A stretch of DNA of 64,000 bases, taken from the NCBI GenBank assembly GCA_041739525.1, contig JBGSNQ010000169.1, forward strand, positions 51,228-115,227. Direction: 5' to 3'. The first letter of the stretch is position 1. Each line of letters opens with the position of its first letter. Below, in pieces: positions 46,001 to 53,505 of the stretch. Position numbers and translations under genes: made by a program. This stretch comes from DATJGR01 sp041739525. Its GTDB lineage: Bacteria; Pseudomonadota; Gammaproteobacteria; Pseudomonadales; Azotimanducaceae. The notes beneath the pieces were generated by a model, which searched no databases, had not been told where the DNA came from, and was given only the letters and a program-made list of their open reading frames with translations.

Positions 46001-46783
46001 CTCGACCGTGCAGTGACCTGGAACGGCGGCGGAGTGCTCAACGGCGCACGGCACGTCACGTTGGGCGGGTACTACGCGTACGTCGTTGCAGATGCAGGCC
46101 TTGTCGTCGTCGACCTGAACGATCCGCTGCATCCGAACGCGGTTGCCACGGTGCCACTCGTCGACGGGCGCGCCTCGGCCCTGCAGTTCCGCTATCTATT
46201 CGTAACCGACCGCGACGGCCTGAAGGTCATCGACGTCACCGAGCCGACCAAACCGCATCCCGTTGCCAACGATGTGATTTCGATTCGCAACGCGCAGCGG
46301 GTCTATGTGGCGCGAACGTACGCTTACGTCGCGGCCGGCGACGAAGGTCTCGTGATCGTCGACGTCGAGCGCCCCGAACAGATGCGCGAGTACCTTCGCT
46401 TCAACGCCGACGGACGGCTGACGGATAGCCGCGACGTGGTCGTCGCATCGACGAACGCATCGTTGTTCGCGTACGTGGCCGATGGCGCCGAGGGACTCAA
46501 GGTGTTGCAGCTGACGTCACCCGCGTCGCAGCCGAAATTCTACGGTTTCAGCCCTGAACCGAAGCCGGAGTTGATCGCGAGCTATGCCACCGACCAACCG
46601 GCGATTGCATTGTCGAAGGGGCTCGATCGCGACCGCGGCGTCGACGAAACCGGTGGCCAGATCGCGGTGTTCGGTCGGCTCGGTTCGCGTCCGTTCACGC
46701 TCGATGAGATGCGGCGCATGTATCTGGACGGTTCCGGCAAGTTATGGACGGTGGTCGATCAGCCGGCCGAGTCGGCGCATTGA
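43022..46783 (+). CDS. Ten-haem cytochrome c with C-terminal LVIVD beta-propeller
   Basis: This 1253-residue exported protein has a signal peptide (LTLTVLVIASLSTLAAFA). It holds ten CXXCH haem motifs between about residues 65 and 789 (CMSCH, CADCH, CGACH, CASCH, CIVCH, CVDCH twice, CYSCH, CGGCH, CSDCH) and many extra His for distal ligation. The last 400 residues form LVIVD-type repeats (YYAYVVADAGLVVVDLNDP, YLFVTDRDGLKVIDVTEP, YAYVAAGDEGLVIVDVERP, FAYVADGAEGLKVLQLTSP), that is, a beta-propeller. No lipobox is seen. A periplasmic or surface electron carrier with a docking propeller is the likely role. The partner is unknown. Confidence 0.9.
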   Translation: MSGSQHVRNFRLRAPLTLTVLVIASLSTLAAFASEQHAVSRTYATAPPSPQNQTAAEVDAKSTGCMSCHTKTDRSSMHSNPAVKLGCADCHGGDASVSVPNGAARGTATYTSTLERAHVLPRYPERWPSSANPERTYTLLNKESPEFVRFVNPSDYRVAREACGACHMEIIEASIRSMHSTGVMLWGGAAYNNGILPFKRYTLGESYDRNGVGTTLYGPKIPEAQKQAAEDAGILPKLDPLPAWETVKQGDVFRVFERGGRNIGNLFPETGLPNSVGQLQRIEEPGRPDFRQSNRGSGTGARIAVPVINITKTRLNDPFTWFLGTNDQPGDYRSSGCASCHVVYANDRDPRHSSFYAAYGHSGKSITVDPTIDHATPGHPLEHAFTRAIPTSQCIVCHMHQPNMFMNSFLGYTMWDYESDAPSMWPEKQQYPSDARMRQVLDRNPEGAAPRGKWADVGFLGGVADLNPTLRDTQFADYHGHGWNFRAVFKRDRKGTLLDAVGAPVADDDPAKFKKAVHLSSVHVDVGMQCVDCHFSQDSHGNGHIYGEVAQAVEIGCVDCHGTVDRYPNLFTSGPAALGGGMDLTVLRTPDGRKRFEWIDGALYQRSMLDPKLEWNMSLIKNSVNPANANYNAKAARAKLMSKDPTSQRWGADVKKADLAHSYDDMECYSCHTSWTNSCGGCHLPIEANWKTERNHYEGGETRNYATYNPQVARDDMFLLGRRGASKGGKIAPVRSSSALVLSSTNANRERIYIQQPPVAASGFSSQAFNPHYPHTERKTETKTCSDCHLSAAGDNNAIMAQLLMLGTNFVNFVGLNAWVGEAGGISAVQVTEWDEPQAVIGSYLHRYAYPDWYAAHQSNNRQLKTAHSHSAGNANCLQLRGEYLYVAEGRSGTRAYDVASIANKGVSERIITAPFSLLGQDIHVSSKDATCIALPTNQPVNPLRNEGELMRVTNQEQAMHPIYRYAVITDSKEGLILTDVTTLADGEPRNNHLDRAVTWNGGGVLNGARHVTLGGYYAYVVADAGLVVVDLNDPLHPNAVATVPLVDGRASALQFRYLFVTDRDGLKVIDVTEPTKPHPVANDVISIRNAQRVYVARTYAYVAAGDEGLVIVDVERPEQMREYLRFNADGRLTDSRDVVVASTNASLFAYVADGAEGLKVLQLTSPASQPKFYGFSPEPKPELIASYATDQPAIALSKGLDRDRGVDETGGQIAVFGRLGSRPFTLDEMRRMYLDGSGKLWTVVDQPAESAH

Positions 46784-48078
46784 CTCGGCGCGGATGCTGC
46801 ACGTGGGCGATGGCAGTCTTCGCGCTCGTAATCAGCGCAGGTGCAAGTGCCGCTAACTCGATCGATGGCGACGTGCATCTCGGCGTGGCGAGCTGCGCCA
46901 CCGGCGTCTGTCACGGCAAATTGACGCCTCAGAAGGATAAGAACGTCGCGTTGAACGAATACCGGATCTGGTCCGGCGAAGACCGCCATGCGCGCGCGTA
47001 TCAAACCCTGGGTACGGCGCAATCGAAACAGATCGCGGACAAACTCGGCATACCGAGCGCGCAGACGTCGGATCTGTGTCTGAACTGCCACGCCGACAAC
47101 GTCAAACAGAGCCTGCGCGGTCCCAAATTCCAGCTGAGCGACGGTATTCAATGCGAAGCGTGCCACGGCGGCGGCGCGCGTTGGATCGAAACACATACGG
47201 AAGCGAAGGCAACCCACGCTGACAACCTTGCTCGGGGGATGTATCCGACCGAGAGCCCGGCGCCGCGCGCCGACTTGTGTCTGCGTTGTCATCTGGGTGC
47301 AGAGGATCGTTTTGCGACCCACGAGATCATGGGGGCCGGACATCCCCGCCTCAGCTTCGAACTCGACGCGTTCTCCACGAACCAGCCGGCGCATTACGTC
47401 GTCGACGAAGACTACGTTCGGCGCAAAGGGCGTATCGAAGGTTTCAACTTGTGGCTGACCGGGCAGTTGGAAGCCGCGGAGAGGTTCTCATCGCTCGCCT
47501 CCGGACACTGGTTTCGCGGATCGCAGTCGATGTACCCGGAAATCGCGTTCTACACCTGCAGCGCCTGCCACCATCAGATGGACGACCACCGGTGGGACCG
47601 CCGCAGCGCCGGCCCCGGCATTCCACCGGGCAGCCTGCGACTGCAGACCGATCACATGCTCGTGCTGGCCGCGGCAGCCGATGCGTTGAATCCGGGGTCG
47701 TCGGATACGATCCTGCGCGCAGCCAACGACTTCGTAAAGGCGGGGCAACGCAGCGTCGCAGCGGTTGCGGAGTCGAGCGCAAGCATCGGCAAATGGGTCG
47801 CCGCACGGCGATCCGACTGGGTCACGCGAACCTTCACAAAAGCCGAAGTGAGCCAGGTTCGCAGGAACCTCGCGCGCTACGCCGCGGAGGGTCGCATGGG
47901 CGACTACGCCACCGCCGAGCAGACCTTTCTCGCGATCGAAAGCCTGAGTCTGTATATCGGTGACGCGACGCGTATTCGCGCGCCGCTCGACGCGCTATTC
48001 AAGACTGTCGAGAACGATCGCACGTTCAACCCGGCCCAATTCGGGGCCGCAGCGAAATCGCTGCTCGGAGCGCTGTAA
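46780..48078 (+). CDS. Five-haem cytochrome c (c554-like)
   Basis: The product has four CXXCH motifs (CLNCH, CEACH, CLRCH, CSACH) plus an N-terminal CATGVCH, a CX4CH arrangement that can also bind haem. This first motif sits in VHLGVASCATGVCHGK, typical of c554-type multihaem proteins. The C-terminal half is helical and haem-free. TTG 46780 overlaps the previous stop (TTGA) and gives a normal signal peptide (TRRGCCTWAMAVFALVISAG); ATG 46744 and ATG 46810 are alternatives. It overlaps the phosphatase gene by one base, so the two should be co-translated. Confidence 0.87.
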   Translation: MTRRGCCTWAMAVFALVISAGASAANSIDGDVHLGVASCATGVCHGKLTPQKDKNVALNEYRIWSGEDRHARAYQTLGTAQSKQIADKLGIPSAQTSDLCLNCHADNVKQSLRGPKFQLSDGIQCEACHGGGARWIETHTEAKATHADNLARGMYPTESPAPRADLCLRCHLGAEDRFATHEIMGAGHPRLSFELDAFSTNQPAHYVVDEDYVRRKGRIEGFNLWLTGQLEAAERFSSLASGHWFRGSQSMYPEIAFYTCSACHHQMDDHRWDRRSAGPGIPPGSLRLQTDHMLVLAAAADALNPGSSDTILRAANDFVKAGQRSVAAVAESSASIGKWVAARRSDWVTRTFTKAEVSQVRRNLARYAAEGRMGDYATAEQTFLAIESLSLYIGDATRIRAPLDALFKTVENDRTFNPAQFGAAAKSLLGAL

Positions 48079-48890
48079 TGATCCAGTTCGCAACCCGCAC
48101 ACATCCAGGTCGGGTCCGCGAAGCCAACGAGGACGCGGTCGGCGTCGACGAAGCGCGGCGGATCTGGCTGGTTGCCGATGGCATGGGTGGCCACGCTTGC
48201 GGCGAGGTCGCGAGCGCGATCGTCGTCGATACGATCCTCGGCGCGGCGGAACTGTCCCTGAAGGACGCCGTAAAGGCGGCTCACCGGGCGATCATCGACG
48301 CGGTTGCACGCGACAGCCGATGCGAGGGCATGGGTTCGACCGTGGTTGCAGTCATCGCGCGCGACCACGCGGCGGAGATCGTGTGGGTCGGCGATAGTCG
48401 AGCCTATCTCTGGCGAGCCGGGGCGTTGAGCCGGGTGACGCGCGATCATTCGGTCGGCGAACTGCTTCGCGAGCACAACCGCCTCAGCGAGGAAGAAATC
48501 CGTGTTCACCCGCAGAGGGACCTCGTCACGCAGACGCTCGGCCACCATGAACCGCATCCCGGCTCGGTGGCGCTGGACCTCCGCGCGGGTGACACGATCC
48601 TCCTCTGCAGCGACGGTTTGCACGGCGAGCTTCGCGACGACGAGATCGCCGCGGTGCTGAAGGACACGATCGCGCTCGACGAGACCGCCGATCGGTTGGT
48701 CGACGGAGCATTGGCGAAAGGCGGTCGCGACAATGTCAGCGTGATCCTTCTGACGGTTCCCGGTGACGGGTCGCAAGACTTCTGGCGCCGGCTGCGAACG
48801 ACCGCACGACCGTGGCTGCCGGCATTGCTCGGAGTAACCGCTGCGCTCGTCGGCGCCATGCTCGTTCTGTGGATCGGCGCGAAACACTGA
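48078..48890 (+). CDS. PP2C-type Ser/Thr protein phosphatase with C-terminal membrane anchor
   Basis: The 270-residue product has the PP2C metal-binding motifs: NED (Asp19), VADGMGGH (Asp34), GMGSTVVAV, VWVGDSRAYLWR, ILLCSDGLHG and GGRDNVSVILL. One C-terminal helix (LPALLGVTAALVGAMLVLWI) anchors it in the membrane with the catalytic domain in the cytoplasm. Its ATG shares a base with the stop of the five-haem cytochrome gene (TAATG). It is the natural antagonist of the kinase at 51.8 kb. Confidence 0.93.
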   Translation: MIQFATRTHPGRVREANEDAVGVDEARRIWLVADGMGGHACGEVASAIVVDTILGAAELSLKDAVKAAHRAIIDAVARDSRCEGMGSTVVAVIARDHAAEIVWVGDSRAYLWRAGALSRVTRDHSVGELLREHNRLSEEEIRVHPQRDLVTQTLGHHEPHPGSVALDLRAGDTILLCSDGLHGELRDDEIAAVLKDTIALDETADRLVDGALAKGGRDNVSVILLTVPGDGSQDFWRRLRTTARPWLPALLGVTAALVGAMLVLWIGAKH

Positions 48891-48947
48891 TGTCGCGGAT
48901 TCCGCGGCAATGCGCGGTGTTGATTCGATCGCGCGCGCCGCGCGAAG

Positions 48948-49751
48948 ATGGTGTCGCCACATCCCTGGTTTGATTTAAGCGGAACACGAGTGTCCCCCCT
49001 TCTCGAACGGCTCGGCAGTCGCATCGCTCGCTATCTGGCCGCAGAACCGAAGGGTGCGCAGGCAACGGTCGTCGTGGGCCGCGAAGCACACTGGTGGGAC
49101 TACATTCGTCCGGGTGACGTTCTGCTGGTGGAGGGCACGGCACGCATCAGCGTGGCGATCAAATACCTGACGCAGTCGACCTGGTCGCATGCCGCGCTAT
49201 GCGTCGGAGACGCGGCCGAACATCCGCTCGTCGAAGCCGACATTCTCGACGGCGTAGTTACCGTCCCGTTCGAAAAGTACCACGGTGCCAACGTTCGCAT
49301 TTGTCGGCCGATCGGACTCACCAACGCCGACTGTCGCCGCCTGGTCAACTTCGCCGTGCGCAGACTCGGCCATCAGTACGACCTCAAGAACGTACTCGAT
49401 CTGGCGCGCTACCTGCTGCCACGTCCGCTTGCGGGGTCGATGCGCAACTATGTGGGTCTCGGCAGCGGCGACCCGACGCGCGCGATCTGCTCGACACTCA
49501 TCGCCGAAGCGTTCTCGTCGATTCCGTATCCGATTCTTCCGAACGTCCCTCACGGCACGAGCCCGGAGCAGGACGGGTTCTACTACGAGATCCGACACCA
49601 CTCCACGTTCACGCCGCGCGATTTCGATCTATCGCCCTATTTCACCGTCGTGAAGCCCACGGTCGAACACTCGTTCAACTACGAGACATTCCCGTGGCAG
49701 CAAGTCATCTGGCTGATCGAGACGACGTCAATCGTGGCACGGCGGAGCTAA
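48948..49751 (+). CDS. YiiX/YebB-like permuted papain-like (NlpC/P60 superfamily) protein
   Basis: The 267-residue product shows the order of permuted NlpC/P60 (YiiX-type) proteins: IRPGDVLLVEGTARIS, then His in STWSHAALCVGD, LVEADILDGVV, and later Cys in RAICSTLIAEAF. Such proteins hydrolyse amide or ester bonds in lipids or peptides, but this substrate is unknown. No signal peptide is clear. ATG 48948 is used; GTG 48990 is possible. The 3' end overlaps the minus-strand FHA gene by 24 bases (convergent). Confidence 0.8.
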   Translation: MVSPHPWFDLSGTRVSPLLERLGSRIARYLAAEPKGAQATVVVGREAHWWDYIRPGDVLLVEGTARISVAIKYLTQSTWSHAALCVGDAAEHPLVEADILDGVVTVPFEKYHGANVRICRPIGLTNADCRRLVNFAVRRLGHQYDLKNVLDLARYLLPRPLAGSMRNYVGLGSGDPTRAICSTLIAEAFSSIPYPILPNVPHGTSPEQDGFYYEIRHHSTFTPRDFDLSPYFTVVKPTVEHSFNYETFPWQQVIWLIETTSIVARRS

Positions 49752-50282
49752 CGCGGTCGTAGGTGCTTCGGTCGCGCGCAGTTCCAACTCCAGCAACGGG
49801 CCATATTCCGACAGTCGAACGCTGCACCGCCTCGGCAGAATTTCCTCGGATATCCGCCGGCCATCCAGGAACGTGCCGTTGCGGCTTCCGGCGTCTTTGA
49901 CGTACCAGCTGCCGTTTGATGGGCCGATCTCCACATGCTTGCGGCTAACCAGCGCATCTTCGATCCGAACTGCGCAATTCGGATCTCGACCGACCCAGAA
50001 CACCTGCGTCAGCACGCGCTCATTGAACTGACCTTGCGCATCACGCCACGTGACCCGCACGAAACCCTGCTCCCCGAACACCCTTGTATCCGGTTGCTCC
50101 GAGGGCGTACCTGAACGCGTTCGAACGATGCCGTCAGGTGTTGCTTCGAACATCCATGCAATGACTCCGGCAATCGGCAGCCCCACCACCGCAACGACCG
50201 CGACAGCTTCGACGATCCACGATGGGCCGCCGACGATGGGGAGCAGCTGGCTGACGCCGGTGATGGCGCCCCACGCTGCCAC
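49728..50282 (-). CDS. Membrane-anchored FHA-domain protein
   Basis: A membrane helix pair (GVSQLLPIVGGPSWIVEAVA, VVGLPIAGVIAWMFEATPDG) precedes a C-terminal FHA domain (FWVGRDPNCAVRIED, VSRKHVEIG, VKDAGSRNGTFLDGRRI), which binds phosphothreonine. GTG 50282 is the first standard start. In-frame codons upstream read RAKQFIAEFNQRGVLKVVS, the usual N-terminus of this anchor type, and the only codons there that could initiate are ATT 50351 or ATC 50357. A non-standard start or a small 5' defect is therefore likely. It is divergent from the second FHA gene. Confidence 0.8.
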   Translation of the reverse strand: MAAWGAITGVSQLLPIVGGPSWIVEAVAVVAVVGLPIAGVIAWMFEATPDGIVRTRSGTPSEQPDTRVFGEQGFVRVTWRDAQGQFNERVLTQVFWVGRDPNCAVRIEDALVSRKHVEIGPSNGSWYVKDAGSRNGTFLDGRRISEEILPRRCSVRLSEYGPLLELELRATEAPTTALAPPCHD

Positions 50283-50601
50283 GACGTAGACGCTGACGAC
50301 CTTGAGGACGCCCCGCTGGTTGAACTCGGCGATGAATTGCTTAGCGCGAATGACGATGCATCTCGTGGACCGCGAGACTTGAACTCATTGTCTCCGCGGG
50401 CCGCAACCGCGGCAACCGGCGCGCCTGATTCATCGAACCGCACATCACAAGCGCCATACACCTGCGGACTGTCGCGCGAGCGTGCATGAACGTACTATCC
50501 TCTCGTCCACGGTGTGCCCGATCTGCAAGGTGCGTCCCAGTGCCCAGCGGTTCCACACCATTGCGGAACTGTTGGCTCCACGCGAGATCGGTGCGAGAAC
50601 T

Positions 50602-51642
50602 ATGGTATTTCAGCTGAAAAGTCCCGCAGGACTCACGATCGATGTGGTCGAACGAGTCGTCGCGGGACGCAATCCCGATTGCGACGTGGTCTTGACCGAG
50701 GGCCACCCGTCGCGGCGCCACGCGCAGATCACGGTGAAGGACGGAGTTGCATGGCTCGAGGATCTCGGGTCGGCGAATGGCACGTTCGTCAATGACCAGC
50801 AAGTGGCTGCGCCGGTAGCGCTGCGTTCCGGCGACCGCATCCGCTTCCACACGGAGGAGTGGCAGTTTTCGCACAGCGGAGCTGCGCCGAATACGCCCGA
50901 CGCAGCAACCGTCGTCATGCGGAAACCCGCCCCTCAGCCAGTCCCTGCTGCAGCCAGTCCGCCACCACCCGCTGCGAGTCAGGCACCGGCGGCCGCTGCG
51001 AAGAACACGCCGGCCGTTGAGGCGCCAAAGGCCGCAGCAGCGCCGACGCCCTCCCCGGCACCCTCTGCCTCGGTGGCCGGAGCAGGTTCCAACAAATCAA
51101 TGAAGGCGCCGGAGAGCTGGGCCGATCCCGATCGACAAGGCGGACCGGGTACTAAACTGTTCGACCCGCAGGATCTGAAGCGGATGCTCGGGGAAGGCAG
51201 CGATGCTGCAGCCGCGGCGGTTGCGGGCGGCGACGTTCCGATGCTGGTGATCCGATCCGGCCGCCGCGCCGGCGAAACCGTTCGGCTCGAGTCGTCGAAC
51301 GCAACAAGCGGTACGTGGTCGATCGGCAGTGACGCGGATCGCGACATCATCCTCGCAGACGACGGTGTTTCCGGTCGTCACGCAACACTGCGCAACGACG
51401 GCAAGCGGTGGCGGATTGCCGATCAGATGTCGGCGAACGGCACGTTCGTCAACGGCGCGAAGGTGAACGCGCAATTCCTTTCGTCCGGCGACCGGCTTCG
51501 CTTCGGCCAGGTCGAATGCGGTTTTCAGCTTCCGACGGGCGCAGCGAGAAAGGACGGCACCAAGCGGCCTGCATGGTTGATCGGAGTGCTCTCGTTCGTA
51601 GCAACGGCGATCGTGATCGGCGTCGTCTGGTGGCTCAACTAG
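50602..51642 (+). CDS. Protein with two FHA domains and a C-terminal membrane anchor
   Basis: The 346-residue product has FHA domain 1 at about 1-100 (VVAGRNPDCDVVLTE, PSRRHAQIT, LGSANGTFVND). A Pro/Ala linker (about 115-170) follows, then FHA domain 2 at about 210-320 (WSIGSDADRDIILAD, VSGRHATLRN, MSANGTFVNGAKV) and a C-terminal helix (WLIGVLSFVATAIVIGVVWW). It should read phosphothreonine marks made by the neighbouring kinase at the inner membrane. ATG 50602 starts just before FHA 1; the open frame extends 40 codons upstream without family match. Confidence 0.9.
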   Translation: MVFQLKSPAGLTIDVVERVVAGRNPDCDVVLTEGHPSRRHAQITVKDGVAWLEDLGSANGTFVNDQQVAAPVALRSGDRIRFHTEEWQFSHSGAAPNTPDAATVVMRKPAPQPVPAAASPPPPAASQAPAAAAKNTPAVEAPKAAAAPTPSPAPSASVAGAGSNKSMKAPESWADPDRQGGPGTKLFDPQDLKRMLGEGSDAAAAAVAGGDVPMLVIRSGRRAGETVRLESSNATSGTWSIGSDADRDIILADDGVSGRHATLRNDGKRWRIADQMSANGTFVNGAKVNAQFLSSGDRLRFGQVECGFQLPTGAARKDGTKRPAWLIGVLSFVATAIVIGVVWWLN

Positions 51643-51779
51643 TTCGGCAAGTGAATTGGCTTGTGATCGACGTGCCTCGTTCGCGCTCGTTGTACCTCTC
51701 GCGGCTATCGCTCATGCGAAGCGTTCGACGTTCGTTGGAAACGCGGACTAGCGCCTCGCGCGCCGCCGGCGGAGGCTGA

Positions 51780-53435
51780 GTGTCAGAAAGCCGTCCGCCG
51801 TTGGATGTACTGCCGGTCGGCTATCGGCTCGATGATTTCCGCATCATCGAGGTGCTCGGCAAGGGCGGTTTCGGCATCACGTACAAGGCGATCGACGAAC
51901 GGCTCGAGCGCCAGGTGGCCATCAAGGAATATCTGCCGCGCGACTATGCCTTTCGGGGCGAAGCGTCCGCGGTGTTGCCGCGCGGAGATGCGGAAAAGCC
52001 CACGTTCGAATGGGGACTCGCGCGATTCGTCGACGAAGCGCGAGCGCTCGCGTTGTTCCGTCATCGGAACATCATCTCGGTGCTGCGTTATCTCGAGGCG
52101 AACGGCACCGCATACCTCGTCATGGAATACGAGGAAGGCGAAGACCTCGATCGCTGGCTGCAGCGGCATTCGACGGTGACGGAATCGCAACTCGTAACGG
52201 AGATTCTTCTTCCGGTGCTGGACGGATTGGAGAAGGTGCACACGAAGAACCTTCTGCACCGCGACATCAAGCCCGGCAACATCTTCATCCGCACCGACGG
52301 CTCACCGGTGCTGATCGACTTCGGCGCGAGCCGCGCACACGGCGCGCAAGCGTCGACGAACATGACCGCGATCGTGTCCGCAGGCTATTCACCGTTCGAG
52401 CAATACGGCGGCGGCAACAGCAAGCAGGGGCCCTGGACCGATCTCTATGCGCTTGCCGGAACGATGTATCGGATGATTTCCGGCCTGCCGCCGGTAGACG
52501 CGATCGGACGGATGCAGGGTCAGCCGTTCACACCCGCGGTCGAGATCGGGCGCGGGCGCTATTCGCCAGGCGTGTTGGACGCCATTGACCGCGCGTTGTC
52601 GCTCGACGCGAAAGATCGGCCGCAGAGCGTTGCGGAATTCCGTGCGTTGGTCACCGGCAGCCAGCCGAAGTCCGCGCGCGACCCGAATGCAACGACCGTG
52701 GTGCAGCCCGGTGCGACCGCGGGAACTGCGCACCAGCCCAGCAGCGCGCCCCGCATCGTGATGTTCAGCGCACTCGTGGTCGCGGTAGCTGCGGCAGCCT
52801 GGTATTTCGTCGCCGATCGCAGCACGAGCCTTCCGGAACCGACCGCCGCCGTGACTTCGGTCGAATCGCCACCACCGCAGCCGGGCGAACCCCAGGGCAA
52901 CTCCAACAACGTGACTGAGGCGCAATCGACGACGCCTCCCGCGCAAGTCGCACCGCCAACCGAAGCTCAGGTCGCGGAAGTAGAGCCGCAAGCGAAGGTC
53001 GAGGCGCCGCCTCTCGAGCCAGTGAACCCGGAAGATCAGATTCTCATCGGCCTCGACATGCCGCCCGACATGCAGGCGCAGCGTCAAAGCCACATCAGCG
53101 GCACGTTGCTCGCTTACGTTCAGACCAAGCTCAAATTCGACGAGTGTCAGAAGACGCAGCCACCATGCAAAGAAAGCGCATCGCTGCTCTTGGCGACTCT
53201 CGCCAACCAGGAAGGTTCGTGGAAAGCGCCGAACGGGTGCGAGAGTGAAGCCTGCTCGTTCACAGGCACGGTGCGGGTGACGAATCCGCGTCGACTCGAT
53301 CGCGAAGATTGTCCGTTCCTTATCGACGTGACGGAGGTGCTGCGTCACGCGGGCGCTGAACGCAAACAGACGCGCACATACTGCACCGCGAACGGCTTCA
53401 ACCGACAGATCGACAGCGTCGGGCCGGTCACGTAG
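51780..53435 (+). CDS. Transmembrane Ser/Thr protein kinase with Cys-rich periplasmic domain
   Basis: This 551-residue PknB/PpkA-like kinase has the Gly loop GKGGFGITYK (27-36), Lys49 in VAIKEYL, the catalytic HRDIKPGN (160-167) and DFG (180-182) with ASRAHG after it. A transmembrane helix lies at about 326-343. The periplasmic part has a Pro/Gln-rich stalk and a C-terminal domain of about 130 residues with six cysteines (DECQ, PPCKE, NGCES, EACSF, EDCPF, TYCTA), probably a disulfide-bonded sensor. Start GTG 51780 has GGAGG 4 bases upstream. It forms a signalling set with the PP2C and FHA genes. Confidence 0.93.
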   Translation: MSESRPPLDVLPVGYRLDDFRIIEVLGKGGFGITYKAIDERLERQVAIKEYLPRDYAFRGEASAVLPRGDAEKPTFEWGLARFVDEARALALFRHRNIISVLRYLEANGTAYLVMEYEEGEDLDRWLQRHSTVTESQLVTEILLPVLDGLEKVHTKNLLHRDIKPGNIFIRTDGSPVLIDFGASRAHGAQASTNMTAIVSAGYSPFEQYGGGNSKQGPWTDLYALAGTMYRMISGLPPVDAIGRMQGQPFTPAVEIGRGRYSPGVLDAIDRALSLDAKDRPQSVAEFRALVTGSQPKSARDPNATTVVQPGATAGTAHQPSSAPRIVMFSALVVAVAAAAWYFVADRSTSLPEPTAAVTSVESPPPQPGEPQGNSNNVTEAQSTTPPAQVAPPTEAQVAEVEPQAKVEAPPLEPVNPEDQILIGLDMPPDMQAQRQSHISGTLLAYVQTKLKFDECQKTQPPCKESASLLLATLANQEGSWKAPNGCESEACSFTGTVRVTNPRRLDREDCPFLIDVTEVLRHAGAERKQTRTYCTANGFNRQIDSVGPVT

Positions 53436-53505
53436 GTCCGATCACGTCGGTCCGCAGAAAATAGACTACGATAGCCAACGCACGCTCGAAGGGGGGAGAT
53501 TCGCG

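Noticed and set aside
48078..53435. Type VI secretion regulatory locus (PpkA-PppA-Fha)
   Set aside because: No tss structural gene is present in the window. Only the signalling trio resembles it.
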